From the NCBI GenBank assembly GCA_027559495.1, contig JAMXSV010000024.1, positions 992,001 to 1,056,000 on the forward strand: 64,000 bases of DNA, given 5' to 3'. Below the pieces are notes generated by a model. It was not told the origin of the DNA. It worked only from the letters and a program-made list of their open reading frames with translations, and ran no database searches. Of this stretch, positions 22,188-34,447 are shown in pieces. Numbering within the stretch: the first letter of the stretch is position 1; each line of letters begins with the position of its first letter. A program made the translations under genes and the position numbers. Source of the stretch: Aurifilum marmelostoma. Taxonomy: Eukaryota > Ascomycota > Sordariomycetes > Diaporthales > Cryphonectriaceae.

Positions 22188-24288
22188 GGGGCCCTAACCC
22201 CACTAATGCAGTGTGTGTAGTTTGCTTTCCATAAGCAGGATAGATGGGGGTTTGTTGCCGGCACGGTGCATCCGTCAACAGGCGGCTCGTAAGCCACATG
22301 CTGCGAATTTTCTTAAAAAGGACTGTGCCATGTGCAGCATGGTAGTACCCCCTCTCTCTCTCTGAGCATGAAAGAGGTCTAGAAGCGTGTGGGACGTCGG
22401 TTTTCTTTTTTACAAGGACGAATGTGCTGCTGAAAACGGCAGTAGGAGAGCCAGCTCGGGTTGCTTTGATCCGTGGAAATCCTGCTAAATTCTTCAGTCT
22501 CAGGCGGCTAGGAGCTTAAAAAAGTATCTACAGGGTATGTATATGTTGTAGTCGCTGCGCCTTTGCGTGGTGGTCGTGGTGGTGGTGGTGGACGACGCCC
22601 GCCCTGCAGTTCAAGAGGAGGGATGGGGGTCCGTGATCGGAGGCGGGTGTTGGTGTATTGTGTGCTCTGGCCCTGCGCGCGCCCTGCAAACGGCACCGCG
22701 CGATTGCGCAGCTGGTGTAGACGCCGACTAGCAGAGAGTCTTTTTGACATGTGCTTGATGAAGTCTTTTAGATTATGGATCTGATAATTTCGAGGTGAAG
22801 GTGTTGGGTCAGTGAGACTCGTACCGTTGGGGTCGCCAGCTGACTGATGACTATCATATCATGTATACATGGATGGGTTTATCTGCAGGTCGTCTCTGCC
22901 CAATAGAGGACACAAGCTGACCTGACCACCACGAGGGTGAGGGTGACTAATGCCCGAAGAGCAATGATAAGATCATGATGAAAAAAAATATGAGATTTCA
23001 AAGCTCGAGGGTAAAAGTATGGCCCAGTAGGGGACGGTGCGTACACACAGTAAAAGTACATGCAGGGAAAAAAAGGTGCGGTGGGCGGTTGGTTGGGTGG
23101 GAGGGAGGCGGGCTGGTTGTGGGGTTAGGCTATACCTCCCCTACCCTAGTGGTTTTTCCCTTCTTGTCATCCCGCAGGGCGTCTCTGGGGGGCTTGTCTG
23201 GCGTCGTCTTTGTTGCATCATCAGCCCCCCGTCGTCATCTCCTCCAAGCCAGCCAGCCAACCACCTATCAAGTCCAGCACCGTCTTACCCCAGGTATTCG
23301 AGCCCACCACTTTCTTTCTCTGTGCTTACTGTAATTAATTACAGGTGATAAGCGTAGACGTCAGTGTACAGCAGCCGTGCAGTAAGGTAAGTACAACCCG
23401 AGTTGCTGATCAGTATGGGGGATCGTAGTGATGCGGTGCGGGTGTAAGTGCTCTTGTCCAAGTCCAGGTCTCCAGCCAGTTTTTGTTTTTCTTGATGCGC
23501 AACAATACAAGTATCCTCCATCGCTCTGCTGCTGCTCCCTTTGGTTGACAATGGCGCTGGAGATGATGAGTCGAGACTAGTCTGGCCACCCCAGAACCCA
23601 TCATCATACTATCCATCCTCTAGCTACCCACCATACTCTTTTCAAGTGCTGTGTGTTGGTCTCTTTTTTTTTTTTGTCTGGACGTGTGTGTGTGTGCGGA
23701 GGTGCACGCATCCCTGAGCCTACTCGGCTCTCCTTACCTTTAGCAATCTTTCTCCTACTTCGGAATGACTCAGATCCTTTGAAATCCGCTCTCCATCTAG
23801 AAACCGGCAGCGTCTACTGCGCGCTTGTCTTTGTCTTTTTTACTTGCTCTCTTCTCTCTGTGCGTGCCCAGCTATCACTTCTCATGCGCATTCGCGCCCG
23901 AGTATGCATGGTCTGGGCGGGCCATTGTTCCCCCTGACAAGTCACCAACAGACCCCCCCCCCCTCCGTATATAAGTCGAGGGTCACCCACCACCACCACG
24001 ACCACCACCACCCCCTCTCGAGTCTCGCTTGTTACACAACGAGAAATTATCAGACCCATATATGGTATCACAGGGCGCTTCTAGACCTCTTGTGCCATTA
24101 TCATCATCGTTATCCTGCGGGACGTTTGTCTCCTTGTGCCCCACATTTTGGAATATCACTGTATATCACACACAACAGGTTATCATTCCTCCTCTGCCTC
24201 CTTCAAGACAACATCCCAATATCTCAAGGGCAGTCGGTTGCCCGGCACTCGGCCTCTGTCTATAACGCAGAGTCTCACACTTGACACA

Positions 24289-24350
24289 TAATTATTATCA
24301 TTATTATTATTATTCTTATCATTATCATTGTTGTTGTTATTATTTCTATC
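24289..24350. repeat. TTA/TCA trinucleotide-rich tract before the arrestin-like gene
   Basis: Imperfect ATT/ATC/GTT repeats end about 25 bases before the ATG at 24376, so they probably lie in the 5' UTR. Confidence 0.65.
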
Positions 24351-24375
24351 CTCGACAAATAACAACAGCAGCATC

Positions 24376-24970
24376 ATGTCTTCTATGGCGGCCATCCTGG
24401 GAGGCGGCCACTCGGCTCGCCGGACAAGCACCTCGAGCGCCCGCAGCGAGGCCTCGTCGTCTCTGATGACGGGCACCCAGGGCAGGAAGGCAGGTGCCTC
24501 GAGGCCAGACGTGCAGATCTGCCTCAAGCACCACTACAAGTCCAAGACGTACACCTCGGGCTCCCTGGTCGAGGGCGACGTCGCCATCACCACCCAGAGG
24601 GACACCCCCTTCGACGCCATCGACATCATCCTGATCGGCTGCTCCAAGACGCGCACCGAGGGCTACAGCAGCCCCCACGAGTCCACCCACACCTTTCTCA
24701 AGCTGCGCATGCCCGTCTCCGAGCACGACTACCCGTCCCCCCCGCGTCCTCGAGGCCGGCACCACCCTGACCGTCCCCTTCACCTTTGTCCTGCCCGACT
24801 TCCTGACCCTCAGCGCCTGCCACCACAAGGTCGACTCGGACCACGTCCGGGACCACCACCTGTGCCTGCCCCCCTCGATGGGCTCCTGGGCCCGCGGCAG
24901 CTGGGAGAAGGACGACTTCGCCCCCCTCATGGCCGAGGTGCTGTACTCCATCAAGGCCCGCGTCTGGAGC

Positions 24971-25002
<32 letters not shown>

Positions 25003-26060
25003 GCCCGCCTCCTCCCCCCTCGCTGCTGCAGGCAAGGCGGCGCCACGTCAAGATCATGGAGGCCGTCAAGGCGATCCAGGTGCTCCCTGCCTTCCCCGAG
25101 GCCCCACCCCTCAGCCTCACGGCCAGGGACCACCTCTACAGGACGACCAAGACCAAGGCCCTGCGCAGGAGCCTCGTGTCCTCCAAGACAGGCAGGCTCA
25201 CCGTCTCGGGCCACCAGCCCCGCGCCATCATGCTGCTGCCGGACGGGCGCGTCTCGTCCGGGACCACGGCCCAGATCGACCTCAGGTTCGAGCCCACCAC
25301 CGCCGCCGCCTCCGCCGCCGGCGACGTCCAGCCGCCCCCCCGGATCACAGGCGTCTCGGCCAAGATCGCAGCGCACACCTACTACTCGGCCGCCGCCGTC
25401 GCCAGCCTCCCCAGCGTGGGCGAGTGGTTGAGGACCGCCGCCAGCGACCGCAGGGGCCTGTACTCGACCTCCGTCGCCCTGCCCGCCACACAGCCCGCGC
25501 GCGTCGGGCCCTGGCAGATGCACCACACCCGCCGCGACAGCGGCTACGGCAGCGAGTCCTCGTCCGAGTGCGGCGGGGACGACGACGATGGCAACTACGA
25601 CGACGACGACGACGACGACCAAGACCAAGACCGCAAGACCCACGCACGGCAGCGCAGGCGCCGGTCCGGAGCCCTCGCAGGCCTGATGCACCAGCCAAAG
25701 ACGACCCGGCACCCCCCCGTCCACCACACGGCCACCGTGCAGCTCCCCGTGCCGGACCTCCCCACGGCCCGCAGGGCGTTCGCCCCGACCTTCCACAGCT
25801 GCATCCTGAGCCGCGTGTACACGCTCCACGTGTCGGTGCGGGTGGAGGCCGGGCCCGGGGCGGCGGGCGGCACGAGCACGCTGGCGCTGGACCTGCCGCT
25901 GCAGATCGGCGTGGAGAGGGCGGCGGGGGAGGCGCTGCCGAGCTGGGAGGACGCGCTGGAGGAGGCGGCGGCGGACGAGTTCCTGCGGCCTCGGGTGGTG
26001 GGGGTGCCGCGGGCTGAGTTCCGGGAGACGAGCGTGTTGCCTGGGTATGGGCAGTTGTGA
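24376..26060 (+). CDS. Arrestin-like protein, about 560 aa
   Basis: The coding region has no intron but falls into three frames joined at two C runs: C7 at 24737-24743 and C6 at 25014-25019, each reading correctly with one C fewer. This gives SEHDYPSPRVLEAGTTL and ASSPSLLQARRHVKIMEAVK at the joins. The start is ATG 24376 (MSSMAAILGGGHSARR). The N-terminal half has the beta-sandwich pattern of an arrestin N domain (YTSGSLVEGDVAI, then ESTHTFLKLRMPV and LTVPFTFVLP). The second half has the C-domain-like end, with PTFHSCILSRVYTLHVSVRV and a C-terminal PSWEDALEEA related to the PSYEDA motif of fungal arrestins. There are internal low-complexity tracts: Gln9 (about 24972-25001), an Asp run (about 25576-25619) and a basic run. 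Fungal arrestin-related proteins typically link membrane cargo to ubiquitin ligase, but no canonical PPxY is seen here. Confidence 0.75.
24737..24743. other. C7 homopolymer with apparent +1 frameshift
   Basis: C6 here joins HDYPSP to RVLEAGTTLTVPF, restoring the arrestin N-domain. Confidence 0.7.
25014..25019. other. C6 homopolymer with apparent +1 frameshift
   Basis: C5 here joins QQPPASS to PSLLQARRHVKIMEAVK, linking the middle and C-terminal arrestin frames. Confidence 0.65.
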
Positions 26061-28870
26061 TGAGATGGAGAAGAAATGGTGTCTCTTGATTAATGGGGAT
26101 GGTTTTGGGGTTTTTTTTTGGTTGTTTTTTTTTTTATTTTTAAATCTATGTTGGAATGGGGATATGTCAGATTGTGATCGGTTCTTTTGAGACCATATAC
26201 CCAGCTTGCGTTGGTCTGTTTTCTACCAGAGTATTATTTATGGGCCGGGACCACGTGGTGATGAGATTATTATTATTATATAATAGTCACTTTTGGAAAA
26301 GCAGGGCGTTTGGGTTTATTGTCTTTATATGAGTGGGTTGAGGAGGGTAATTAATTATTTGCTATCCGGGCATGAAGCTTAGAATGCTGAGACTGTGTCA
26401 AGTCAATAAAATATATGGCGAGATAGTGATACTTGGCTATTATACAAAATACATTAGCTACACTGTTTATATATTTAATCTGCTAGTTATATTGATTTTC
26501 TTGCGCAGGTGATGTGTAATTCGATTCTGTGACAGTGTTCGATTTTATATACAGCGAGTGGTAAACGGACTAAAAAACGACACCACTATAATTACAGACC
26601 CGAACAAGTCAAAAACGAGAAGAGAATTAAAAAAGGGAAAAAAAGAAAAAGACATATAGGAGTGGAATAATGTGAGGAGAAACGATAAAAAACAAAAAAA
26701 ACATACAACACCGGGTATTCGCTAATGGTCACCCACTTAACTACTAATCCGGCGGTTAGTGGCTTATTTAGGGGAGAGCGGACGGGATCCCAAGTTTTCC
26801 ACTACCTATGGTCGTATGTGCTGGATTGTGGGGTTTGTGAGAATTATAAGGGTAGCCTCAAACAAAACGCCTTGCAGCATTCTTGGGCAACCCACACCAC
26901 ACGAACAATTATAGTACGCTTGAACAGAGAAAATGCCAGTAGCTTATTATTCACTATATGCTGTAACAAGTACTCGAGATCCCTCTCATCAATTAATTTT
27001 TAAATAATTTGACTCCCGACTGAGAGGGGAAAATGGCGGTCGTCTCGTGGCTGCGGAGCATCTGCACCCGTAGACTTGACTGGCTGGCTGGCTGGCTGAC
27101 TGCCCATGGACCCTTCTCGAACACTGTTCGATGCAAAGAGTCAGCCGTGAGGGTTTGAGATGAGAAAAAAAAGTGTGTGGAGATGTGCGGGCGGGTGGGT
27201 CCCTCTTGCTCTGTCCCCTCGCCCTCCGTTGTGGGTTTCGACCTATCAGTCGCCGTCCGTTTATCCTGAGCTGACCTGGTGGACAGGCAGATGGATAGAG
27301 GGACCTGATGTCGAGGCCATCTTTCTGCGCGAAGAAGTAGGCAGCAGGTTTCAGGGCAGGTGGTAGAACTGGGCACGGTGTTGGGAGGATGAAGGGGAAC
27401 AGCAGAGGCAGGAGGATCATCTGATGGGCCACATCGGGGGATCATATACAGAATCCTCACGTAGATTGACTGGCTCAGGTCAGAGAGAGAGAGAGAGAGA
27501 GACACACACAGGACAGAGCTCTGGAAGTGAGAGCTGTTGCGACGTTCTCATGCAGAGTAAAGTATGCTTAGTACCATGTAGGTGCTATAGTGAGTGGGCT
27601 GGCAGGGCATGGTCCTGGTCCTGGTCCCGGTCGTGTCCCCTCCCTCCCCTGCTGTCCACTGAAGGTGGGCCAATAGGGAGATGCATGTGGTGCGGCATGG
27701 GCATGGGTTAGTGGGATGCCCGCCTGGAACTGGGAGGTCCACGGGGGTTGTTGCAGGGGGGTGGGTGCTGATCCTCTCTCGGCAGTAATACCCATCTGCC
27801 ACTGTACACACACACCACCACACCATGACCACATTAACTTTGTCTCTGACTGCATATCCTCACCACCTTCCTTTGTCCCCCTCCTCCTCTGTCTCTCTCT
27901 CTCTCTCTAATCTCCTCCCCCTCCCCCCCGACACTCTCTCCCGTCCGCTAGTCTTCCTTCTGGAACTCTCTTTCTTTTCTCGTATCTACCGGCCCTGACC
28001 TCTTTTTTTTTTCTTTCTTTCCCCTTCCCCTCCTCCTTCTTCCCTGTGGCTCCTGTCTCGTGTCAGCACTGCCCAACTCTTGCTCGTATACTGATCCGCC
28101 ACCTCTTCGACTACCATTACAACTGCTACGACCGCTGATCCGCAGCGCCAGCCTCTGAACTCAAGAACCGTCCCTCACCAGTCGGGTCTCCGGCCCAGTT
28201 ACGCTCGTTATCAGAAGCAAACCACCACAAAAGAAAACCCCCGTCTTCCCGCCGCCTCCGCATCCTCCTCCTACCTTCCGTCTCCTGCTTGTCTTTTTTT
28301 CTGCCTGTCCGGCCTGTCGAGACTGCAGAGACCTGCGCACCCGTCTGAAGAGCGACGGACGACTGGGCACTCTTGCCTCTCCTAGGAAACGCCGACTTTC
28401 CCGAGGCGGTTTCATTCCTCCTGGCCGACTGTTCCTGCATACCGAGTTGTGCTTTATTGTCTTACACCGCCATCCTTCGGACTTTAGACCCTTTCATCTG
28501 CCTCCTGACGTCGCACCAACGATTTACTCCGGCTACGCGTTCTAAGGCGGTTGCATTCCCACCTCGAACGCCTACTGTCACGCACACATAGACACTGCAG
28601 CGCATCGTCGCGACAGCCGAGAGAGAGAGAGAGACCGTTGCCCCAAATTAAAATAATTACCAATTATTACCGCGCATCACCTCGAGAGACTCATAACAAT
28701 CACCACCAACACCACCACCTCCTCCTCCTCCTCCTCTCGACCCTCGAAAACGAAACCCGTTGCTCCCTCTCGTGGGATTGTGCCGTTGTGTCCATCTTGG
28801 CCCGTATATGGTATTATAGGGGTTGCGCCCTGTGTGTGGGAAGGGATCCAAGAGAACAAGGAGCGGCGCG
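26061..28870. other. Intergenic region, 2.8 kb, AT-rich first part
   Basis: The first roughly 900 bases (26061-27000) are clearly more AT-rich than the surroundings, with T and A homopolymers and TTA repeats. The rest returns to mixed composition with pyrimidine-rich stretches (27850-28040), a GA run (about 27484-27502) and another GAGAGA at about 28619-28634. The last 700 bases are C/T-rich, like a long 5' UTR/promoter of the Emp70 gene. No gene is supported. Confidence 0.5.
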
Positions 28871-30134
28871 ATGGCAGCAACAAGGAGAACAGGTCCAGTC
28901 GCGCTCGGAGTCGTGCTCTGGGCGCTCCTGTCGTGTCAGGTGCAGGCATTCTACATTCCTGGTGAGTTTGGCGCACTGCCGGCAGCATGACTACCCACCT
29001 GCCCACCACACGCCCACATGCTCTTCATCTCTGTGGCACGACGTCTGACAGGCCTGCACACAGGATGGTCCATCAGGTCATACCACCAGAACGAGCCGAT
29101 CCCCCTCATGGTCAACAAGGCATACTCGGACAACACCCAGCTGCAGTATGCCTACAACGACCTCCCCTTCGTCTGCCCCCCCCACCGGCCACCACCACCC
29201 CGGCGCGGGCCTCTTCTCGGGCCAGAGCATCTCTCTCAACCTGGGCGAGGTCCTCCGCGGCGACCGCATCGTCATATCCGACCTCGAGCTGGCCATGCTC
29301 AAGGACCAGGAGTGCCGCCTGCTCTGCAACCGCGAGATCAACAGGCGGGACATGAAGCGGGCCAGGGACCTCGTGCGCGACGGCTACGTCGTCGAGTGGA
29401 TCGTCGACAACCTGCCCGGCGCCACCAGCTTCGTCACCGTCGACAAGACGCGCAAGTACTACGCCGCCGGCTTCAAGCTGGGCTTCACCGACACCTCCTC
29501 CGGCAAGCCGCGCTACTTCCTCAACAACCACCACACCATTGTCATCCGGTACCGAGACGCGCCGGGCAGGGCAGGCGGCCGCGGCGACAAGGTCATTGTC
29601 GGGTTTGAGGTGTACCCCAAGAGCATCGGCCCGGCCAACAGGCGCAACAAGGACGGCTGCCCCGCCGACCTGCGGGGCGTCGAGGACGGGTTCGAGCTGT
29701 ACATGGCCCCCAACGACACGGTCAGGGAGGCCGCCCACGAGCTCTGGTCCCAGTCCTCGTACCAGCCCGAGATCGACCTGGAGAGCCTCGACGACGACGC
29801 GAGGGCCACCATCCCATTCACCTACTCGGTCTACTTCCGCGAGGACAGCACCGTCGAGTGGGACAGGAGGTGGGACCTGTACTTTGTGAACCAGGAGGAG
29901 GGCTCGCGCATCCACTGGCTCGCCATCGTCAACTCCTTCATCATCTGCGGCCTGCTCACCGGCATCGTCCTGATGATCCTGGCCAAGACGGTCCGGACCG
30001 ACATCAAGGCCTACAGGGATGCCCGTGCCGAGGAGGGCAAGCTGAAGACCAGGCGGATCCCCAGGGTGGTGTCCGAGAAGGCGTCCGGGGGCGGCTTGCT
30101 GGACCAGGGCACCACCACCACCACCACCACCACC

Positions 30135-30166
<32 letters not shown>

Positions 30167-31355
30167 CAACGGCGGCGAGGTCGACCGGGACGCGGACGGT
30201 TGCTACCGCTCGGACGACGACGAGGCGGCGCTGGAGGACGTGACGGGCTGGAAGCTGCTGCACGCGGACGTGTTCAGGGCGCCCAGGCTCGGCTGGGTCC
30301 TGGCCCCCCTGGTGGGGTCGGGCATGCAGCTGCTGTTCATGGCGGTGGGGCTGGTGGCGCTGAGCGCGCTGGGCATCCTGAACCCGAGCCTGCGGGGCGG
30401 CTTCATCAGCTTCGGCTTCGGGCTGTTCGTCTTTGCCGGCCTGTTCTCGGGCTACTACTCGGCCCGGGTGTACAAGACGTTTGGCGGGCACGACTTTGCC
30501 AGGAACGCGCTGGTGACGGCCGTGCTGTTCCCGGGGCTGGCCTTTGGCCTCATCTTCATCCTGAACCTGTTCGTGTGGGCGCAGGCGTCGAGCACGGCCA
30601 TCCCGTTCGGCACGCTGGTGGCCATGCTGCTCATCTGGCTGTTCATCCAGCTGCCGCTCGTCTACGCCGGGTCCCGGTACGGCTACGTGCGCGGGGGCGC
30701 GTGGGAGCACCCGACCAAGACCAGCGCGGCGCCGCGGCCGATCCCGCGGCAGGTGTGGTACCTGCGGCGGGCGCGGTCGGTGCTGCTGGCGGGGCTGATA
30801 CCGTTCGCGGTCATCTTCATCGAGCTCCTGTTTGTGTTCCAGTCGGTGTGGCAGGACAAGAGCGGCTACTACTACGTGTTTGGGTTCCTGTCGGTGGTGC
30901 TGCTCATCCTGACGGTGACGGTGGCCGAGACGACGGTGGTGACGGTCTACATCCAGCTGTGCGGCGAGAACTACCAGTGGTGGTGGCAGTCGTTCCTGGT
31001 CGGCGGCGCCAGCTCGCTCTGGATCTTTGCGTACTGCATCTGGTACTACTTTGCCAAGCTGCACATCACGGGCCTCGTCAGCTCCATGCTGTTCTTCACC
31101 TACAGCTTCATGGCCTGCCTGGTGTACGGCCTCCTGACGGGGACCGTGGGCTTCCTGAGCGCGTATGCCTTTGTGAGGAGGATATACGGGTGAGTTTTTT
31201 TTTTTTTTTTTTTTTCTTCTTTCTTCCCAATTACCCTTGTGACTTTCTCCCTATCCTCTCCAATGTATTCTTTGTTCACTTTCTTGTTATTACATCTATG
31301 AAATCGCAACGCTGACACAAGACACCACCATGATAGAGCCATCAAGGCCGACTGA
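28871..31355 (+). CDS. emp70: Emp70/TM9 (nonaspanin) endomembrane protein, 744 aa
   Basis: Exons are 28871-28961, 29064-31189 and 31337-31355. The introns of 102 and 147 bp have GTGAGT donors. Exon 1 encodes an N-terminal signal sequence (LGVVLWALLSCQVQA) followed by FYIPG. The lumenal domain contains NEPIPLMVNKAYSDNTQLQYAYNDLPFVCPP and C-terminal membrane segments follow, in the order typical of nine-spanning TM9SF proteins (HWLAIVNSFIICGLLTGIV; then eight more, including WWWQSFLVGG). The tiny third exon supplies the end GAIKAD, matching the KxD Golgi-retention type of TM9 C-terminus. These proteins act in Golgi/endosomal sorting. A C8 run (29176-29183) must be C7 to continue CPPTGHHHPGAGLF. 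A Thr13-Asn7 tract (about 30112-30170), encoded by ACC/AAC repeats, lies in a cytosolic loop. Confidence 0.93.
29176..29183. other. C8 homopolymer with apparent +1 frameshift in the Emp70 gene
   Basis: C7 joins NDLPFVCPP to TGHHHPGAGLFSG, the conserved TM9 continuation. Confidence 0.75.
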
Positions 31356-32290
31356 GAGATAACACTGCATGAGTGAAGGCCGGCAGGGAGAGCGGACCTA
31401 TCTCTGAGGGGTTTTCATTGCATCAATAGCGGCGCACGACTTTTTTCTGCTTTCTTTTTTTTTTTTTTTTTCAAGGCATGAGAGTACAACTCGAACGGCG
31501 TTTTATGAATGAGGAGAGGATAACTGAACCGACTTGTCAGTATATTACTTTATAATCGGACATGATGACGACGTGTTTCCGTGTGAATGAGGGGGGGAGA
31601 GAGAGAGAGAGAGAGAGAGAGAGCTCGCCACGAAGGCATTAGGGAGGAAAACGAAAGAAGGAAAAAAAAGAAGAAAAAAAAGGACAAATCTACATATGAC
31701 AAGACAGATACTTATGATGCAGAAAGTTGGAATACCCTTTTACATAACCATAGTCTAATAATGGACACACTCTTATGAGTTGCTTTGCAAGGTCTGATTG
31801 TATGTGATCAAGAGAAAATACAAGGCATAAAGACATCCATCCATAACCCGGACCATGAACACCCTCTATCTTATTTCCCCTCCCTTCTCCTGCCCCGCTC
31901 TTCCTAGAGCAGGCCCAGGATCCACAGAGCAACTCCCGCCCACTGCTGCCATACAGCACGAGCACGGTAGTAGTAGCACGCCCGAGGTCGGTGACACTTC
32001 AGTCTCCCTCCCTCTCTCTACCTTTGCACTTCCGAGCCTTTCCTCCTCTTTCTTCTCAACACATCTCAGGTTTCACTTGCGCGTCCTCTCTCAGTGCTTT
32101 CTTGTCCTGCCTTGACGGCTGAGGAAATACTCTCCTCTTCTCTCACTTTCTGTCACCACAAGGACACTCACTCACTGTCTGTCCCTACCGTGTGTATATC
32201 CATCCTCCTTGCCGTGAGAGACTTTGAGACCTGTATATTGGACCTGGACTCGGCTTCATAGTAGCTATACTGACCACTGAGACAGACAAG
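31356..32290. other. Intergenic region with T-run and (GA)13
   Basis: This spacer lies between the Emp70 and decarboxylase genes. It holds a T-run at about 31453-31471, a G7 followed by (GA)13 at 31591-31622, and an A-rich stretch at about 31662-31681. The last 300 bases are pyrimidine-rich, consistent with a promoter/5' UTR. Confidence 0.6.
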
Positions 32291-33307
32291 ATGGATACTC
32301 AAGAGTTCAAGGACGCCGCAAAGGCCTCTATCGACTACAGTAAGGACCCCAAGACCCCTTCCAGACCTCATCTCCTCTTCACACAAACCCCCCTTTCCAA
32401 CCGCCCACTCACTGACCCCGACCATCAAAGTCGTCGACTACTACGAAAACATCACCGACCACAGCGTCGTGTCCCAGGTCCAGCCGGGCTACCTCCGCCA
32501 GCTCCTCCCCGCGACCTGCCCCGAGGACCCGGAGTCCTGGGCCGCCATCAGGCGCGACATCGACACCCAGATCGTGCCCGGGCTCACCCACTGGCAGTCG
32601 CCCAACTTCCTGGCCTTCTTCCCCTGCCCGGCCTCGTACCCCTCGCTCCTGGGCGAGCTCTACTCGGCCGCCTTCGCGGGCGCCTGCTTCAACTGGGTCT
32701 GCTCCCCGGCCGTCACCGAGCTCGAGACCATCGTGCTGGACTGGCTGTGCCGCCTGCTCGGCCTGCCCGCCACCTACCTGTCCACCGGCCCCACGCGGGG
32801 CGGCGGCGTCATCCAGGGGACCGCCAGCGAGGCCGTGCTCACCGCCATGGTCGCCGCGCGGGACAAGTACCTGGCCGAGACGCTGCCGCCGCCGCCGCCG
32901 CCGCCGCCGGCCACCCCGGGAGGTGAGGACGACGACGACGACGACGACGACCCCGACGCCGAGTACGAGGACCTCCTGATGCGCAAGAGGAGCAGGCTCG
33001 TCGCCCTGGGCAGCGCCGCCTGCCACAGCAGCACCAAGAAGGCCGCCAAGATCCTCGGCGTGCGGTACCTGGCCGTGCGCACGAGCAGCGCGGCCGGGTT
33101 CGCCATGACGGGCGACGCGCTGCGGGCCACGCTCGGCGTGTGCAGGCGGAGGGGGTGGGAGCCCTTCTTCCTCACCGCCGCGCTGGGCACGACAGACACC
33201 TGCGCCGTGGACGACATGGGCGCCATCGCCGAGGTCCTGGCCGAGTGGAGCCGGGACTTTCCCGTGTCTTCTCCTCCTCCTCCTTCTTCTTCTCCCTCCA
33301 CCACCAC

Positions 33308-33338
<31 letters not shown>

Positions 33339-34088
33339 GACAACGAGGACGAGGACGACGACACCATCGTCCCCGTCCGCAAGAGGGGCGAGGTCTGGGT
33401 GCACGTCGACGCAGCCTACGCCGGAGCCGCCCTCCTCCTCCCCGAGGCCCGCGCCGCCGCCGGCGCGCACCACACGCGCCACTTCTACTCGTTCAACACG
33501 AACATGCACAAGTGGCTGCTGACCAACTTCGACGCCTCGTGCCTCTGGGTCGCCGACCGCCGCTGGCTCGAGGCCGCCATGTCCGCCGACCTGCACGTCT
33601 ACCGCAACGCCTTCAGCGACGGCGGCCTCGTCACCGACTACCGCAACTGGCAGATCCCGCTGGGCCGGCGCTTCCGCAGCCTCAAGGTCTGGTTCGTGCT
33701 GCGGAGCTACGGCGCCAGCGGGCTGCGCGGGTACATCCGGCGGGGGATCCGCATGGGGGAGATGTTTGCCGGGTGGCTGCGGGAGGCCGGCGGCGGCGGC
33801 GGCGGAGGAGGAGGAGAAAAGCGCCTGTTTGAGGTCGTGACGGGCCCCGTGTTCGCGCTGACCGTGTTCAGGGTCGCGGGCGCGGACGAGGCGCAGGCGG
33901 ACGCGCGCACCAGGAGGCTGCACGAGGAGGTCAACGCCACGGGCCGCATCTGGGTGACGGGGACGGTGCTCGAGGGCAGGTTTGCGATCCGGGTCATGAC
34001 GGCGAACCGGCTGACCGAGGAGAGCCATGTGAGGGGGGCGTTTGAGCTGATCTTGGAGACGACCGAGAAGATTGTTGGGGAGATTTAA
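32291..34088 (+). CDS. PLP-dependent aromatic-L-amino-acid decarboxylase, 568 aa
   Basis: Exons are 32291-32339 and 32431-34088, with a 91-bp intron (GTAAGG...AAAG). The product is a group II decarboxylase of the AADC type (DOPA/tryptophan/tyrosine decarboxylases). It has VDYYENI and GYLRQLLPATCPEDPE, the substrate-side motif LTHWQSPNFLAFFP, STGPTRGGGVIQGTASEA, the cofactor-binding HVDAAYAG, and the PLP lysine in NMHKWLLTNFDASCLWV (Lys about 377). The C-terminal domain includes HVYRNAF and RRFRSLKVWFVLRSYG. The substrate cannot be read from sequence; fungal members make trace amines or feed secondary metabolism. Low-complexity insertions interrupt the fold: Pro8 plus Asp8 (about residues 168-190), SSPPPPSSSPSTTT plus Asn10 (about 290-320) and Gly10 (about 467-476). 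All are encoded by trinucleotide repeats and are unusual for an enzyme of this family. No frameshift is needed. Confidence 0.9.
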
Positions 34089-34447
34089 GAGTGGATAGAT
34101 AGATAGAAATAGATAAAAAAATATATATATACAAGAGATCAAGAAGGGGTGGTAGATGTAGTACGTAGAAGAAAAAGAAGAAGAAAAAAGGAAAATTGTC
34201 GTCATCTTCGTTGGGTCATTGGACTATTTCATGCTGTTGTCGTGTGCGTGTATTGGCCCTGCGTATGCTTCCCTTTTTTTTTTTTTTTGTCCCTCTTCAT
34301 CATCATCGCTCCCATTCCTATCAACGCCTTCGTATGCATGTAGAAAAGAAAAGAAAACAGAACCCCATATTCATGCAAATTCTTCCCAGCCATGCAGTCC
34401 TCATTTTGTTGACCCCCCCCCCCCAGCTCAAATCCCCATAAAGAAAA
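34089..34447. other. Convergent intergenic region
   Basis: This is the 3' spacer of the decarboxylase and the small membrane-protein gene. It contains GATA/ATAG repeats directly after the stop, a T14 run (about 34275-34288) and C10 (about 34415-34424). Confidence 0.6.

Larger units (their letters stand above)
20816..24375. other. Long intergenic region rich in simple sequence, 3.5 kb
   Basis: This spacer lies between the CPSase-ATCase gene and the arrestin-like gene, both on the plus strand. It contains T15 (20887-20901), a G/T-biased stretch with a TG run, G-runs (about 21780-21930), C16 (22172-22187) and a TTA/TCA-rich tract just before the arrestin ATG. ORFs here are short and low in complexity. 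I see no supportable gene. Confidence 0.55.

Noticed and set aside
26725..27003. 92-codon plus-strand ORF in the AT-rich spacer
   Set aside because: No start context, domain or splice continuation; composition is consistent with chance.
29112..31064. 650-codon minus-strand ORF opposite the Emp70 gene
   Set aside because: It is the antisense shadow of a GC-rich coding region. Its product is Arg/His/Val-rich with no domain, while the plus strand encodes a clear TM9 protein.
32409..34205. 598-codon minus-strand ORF opposite the decarboxylase
   Set aside because: Same reason: an antisense shadow made open by high GC at third positions and by the trinucleotide repeats.
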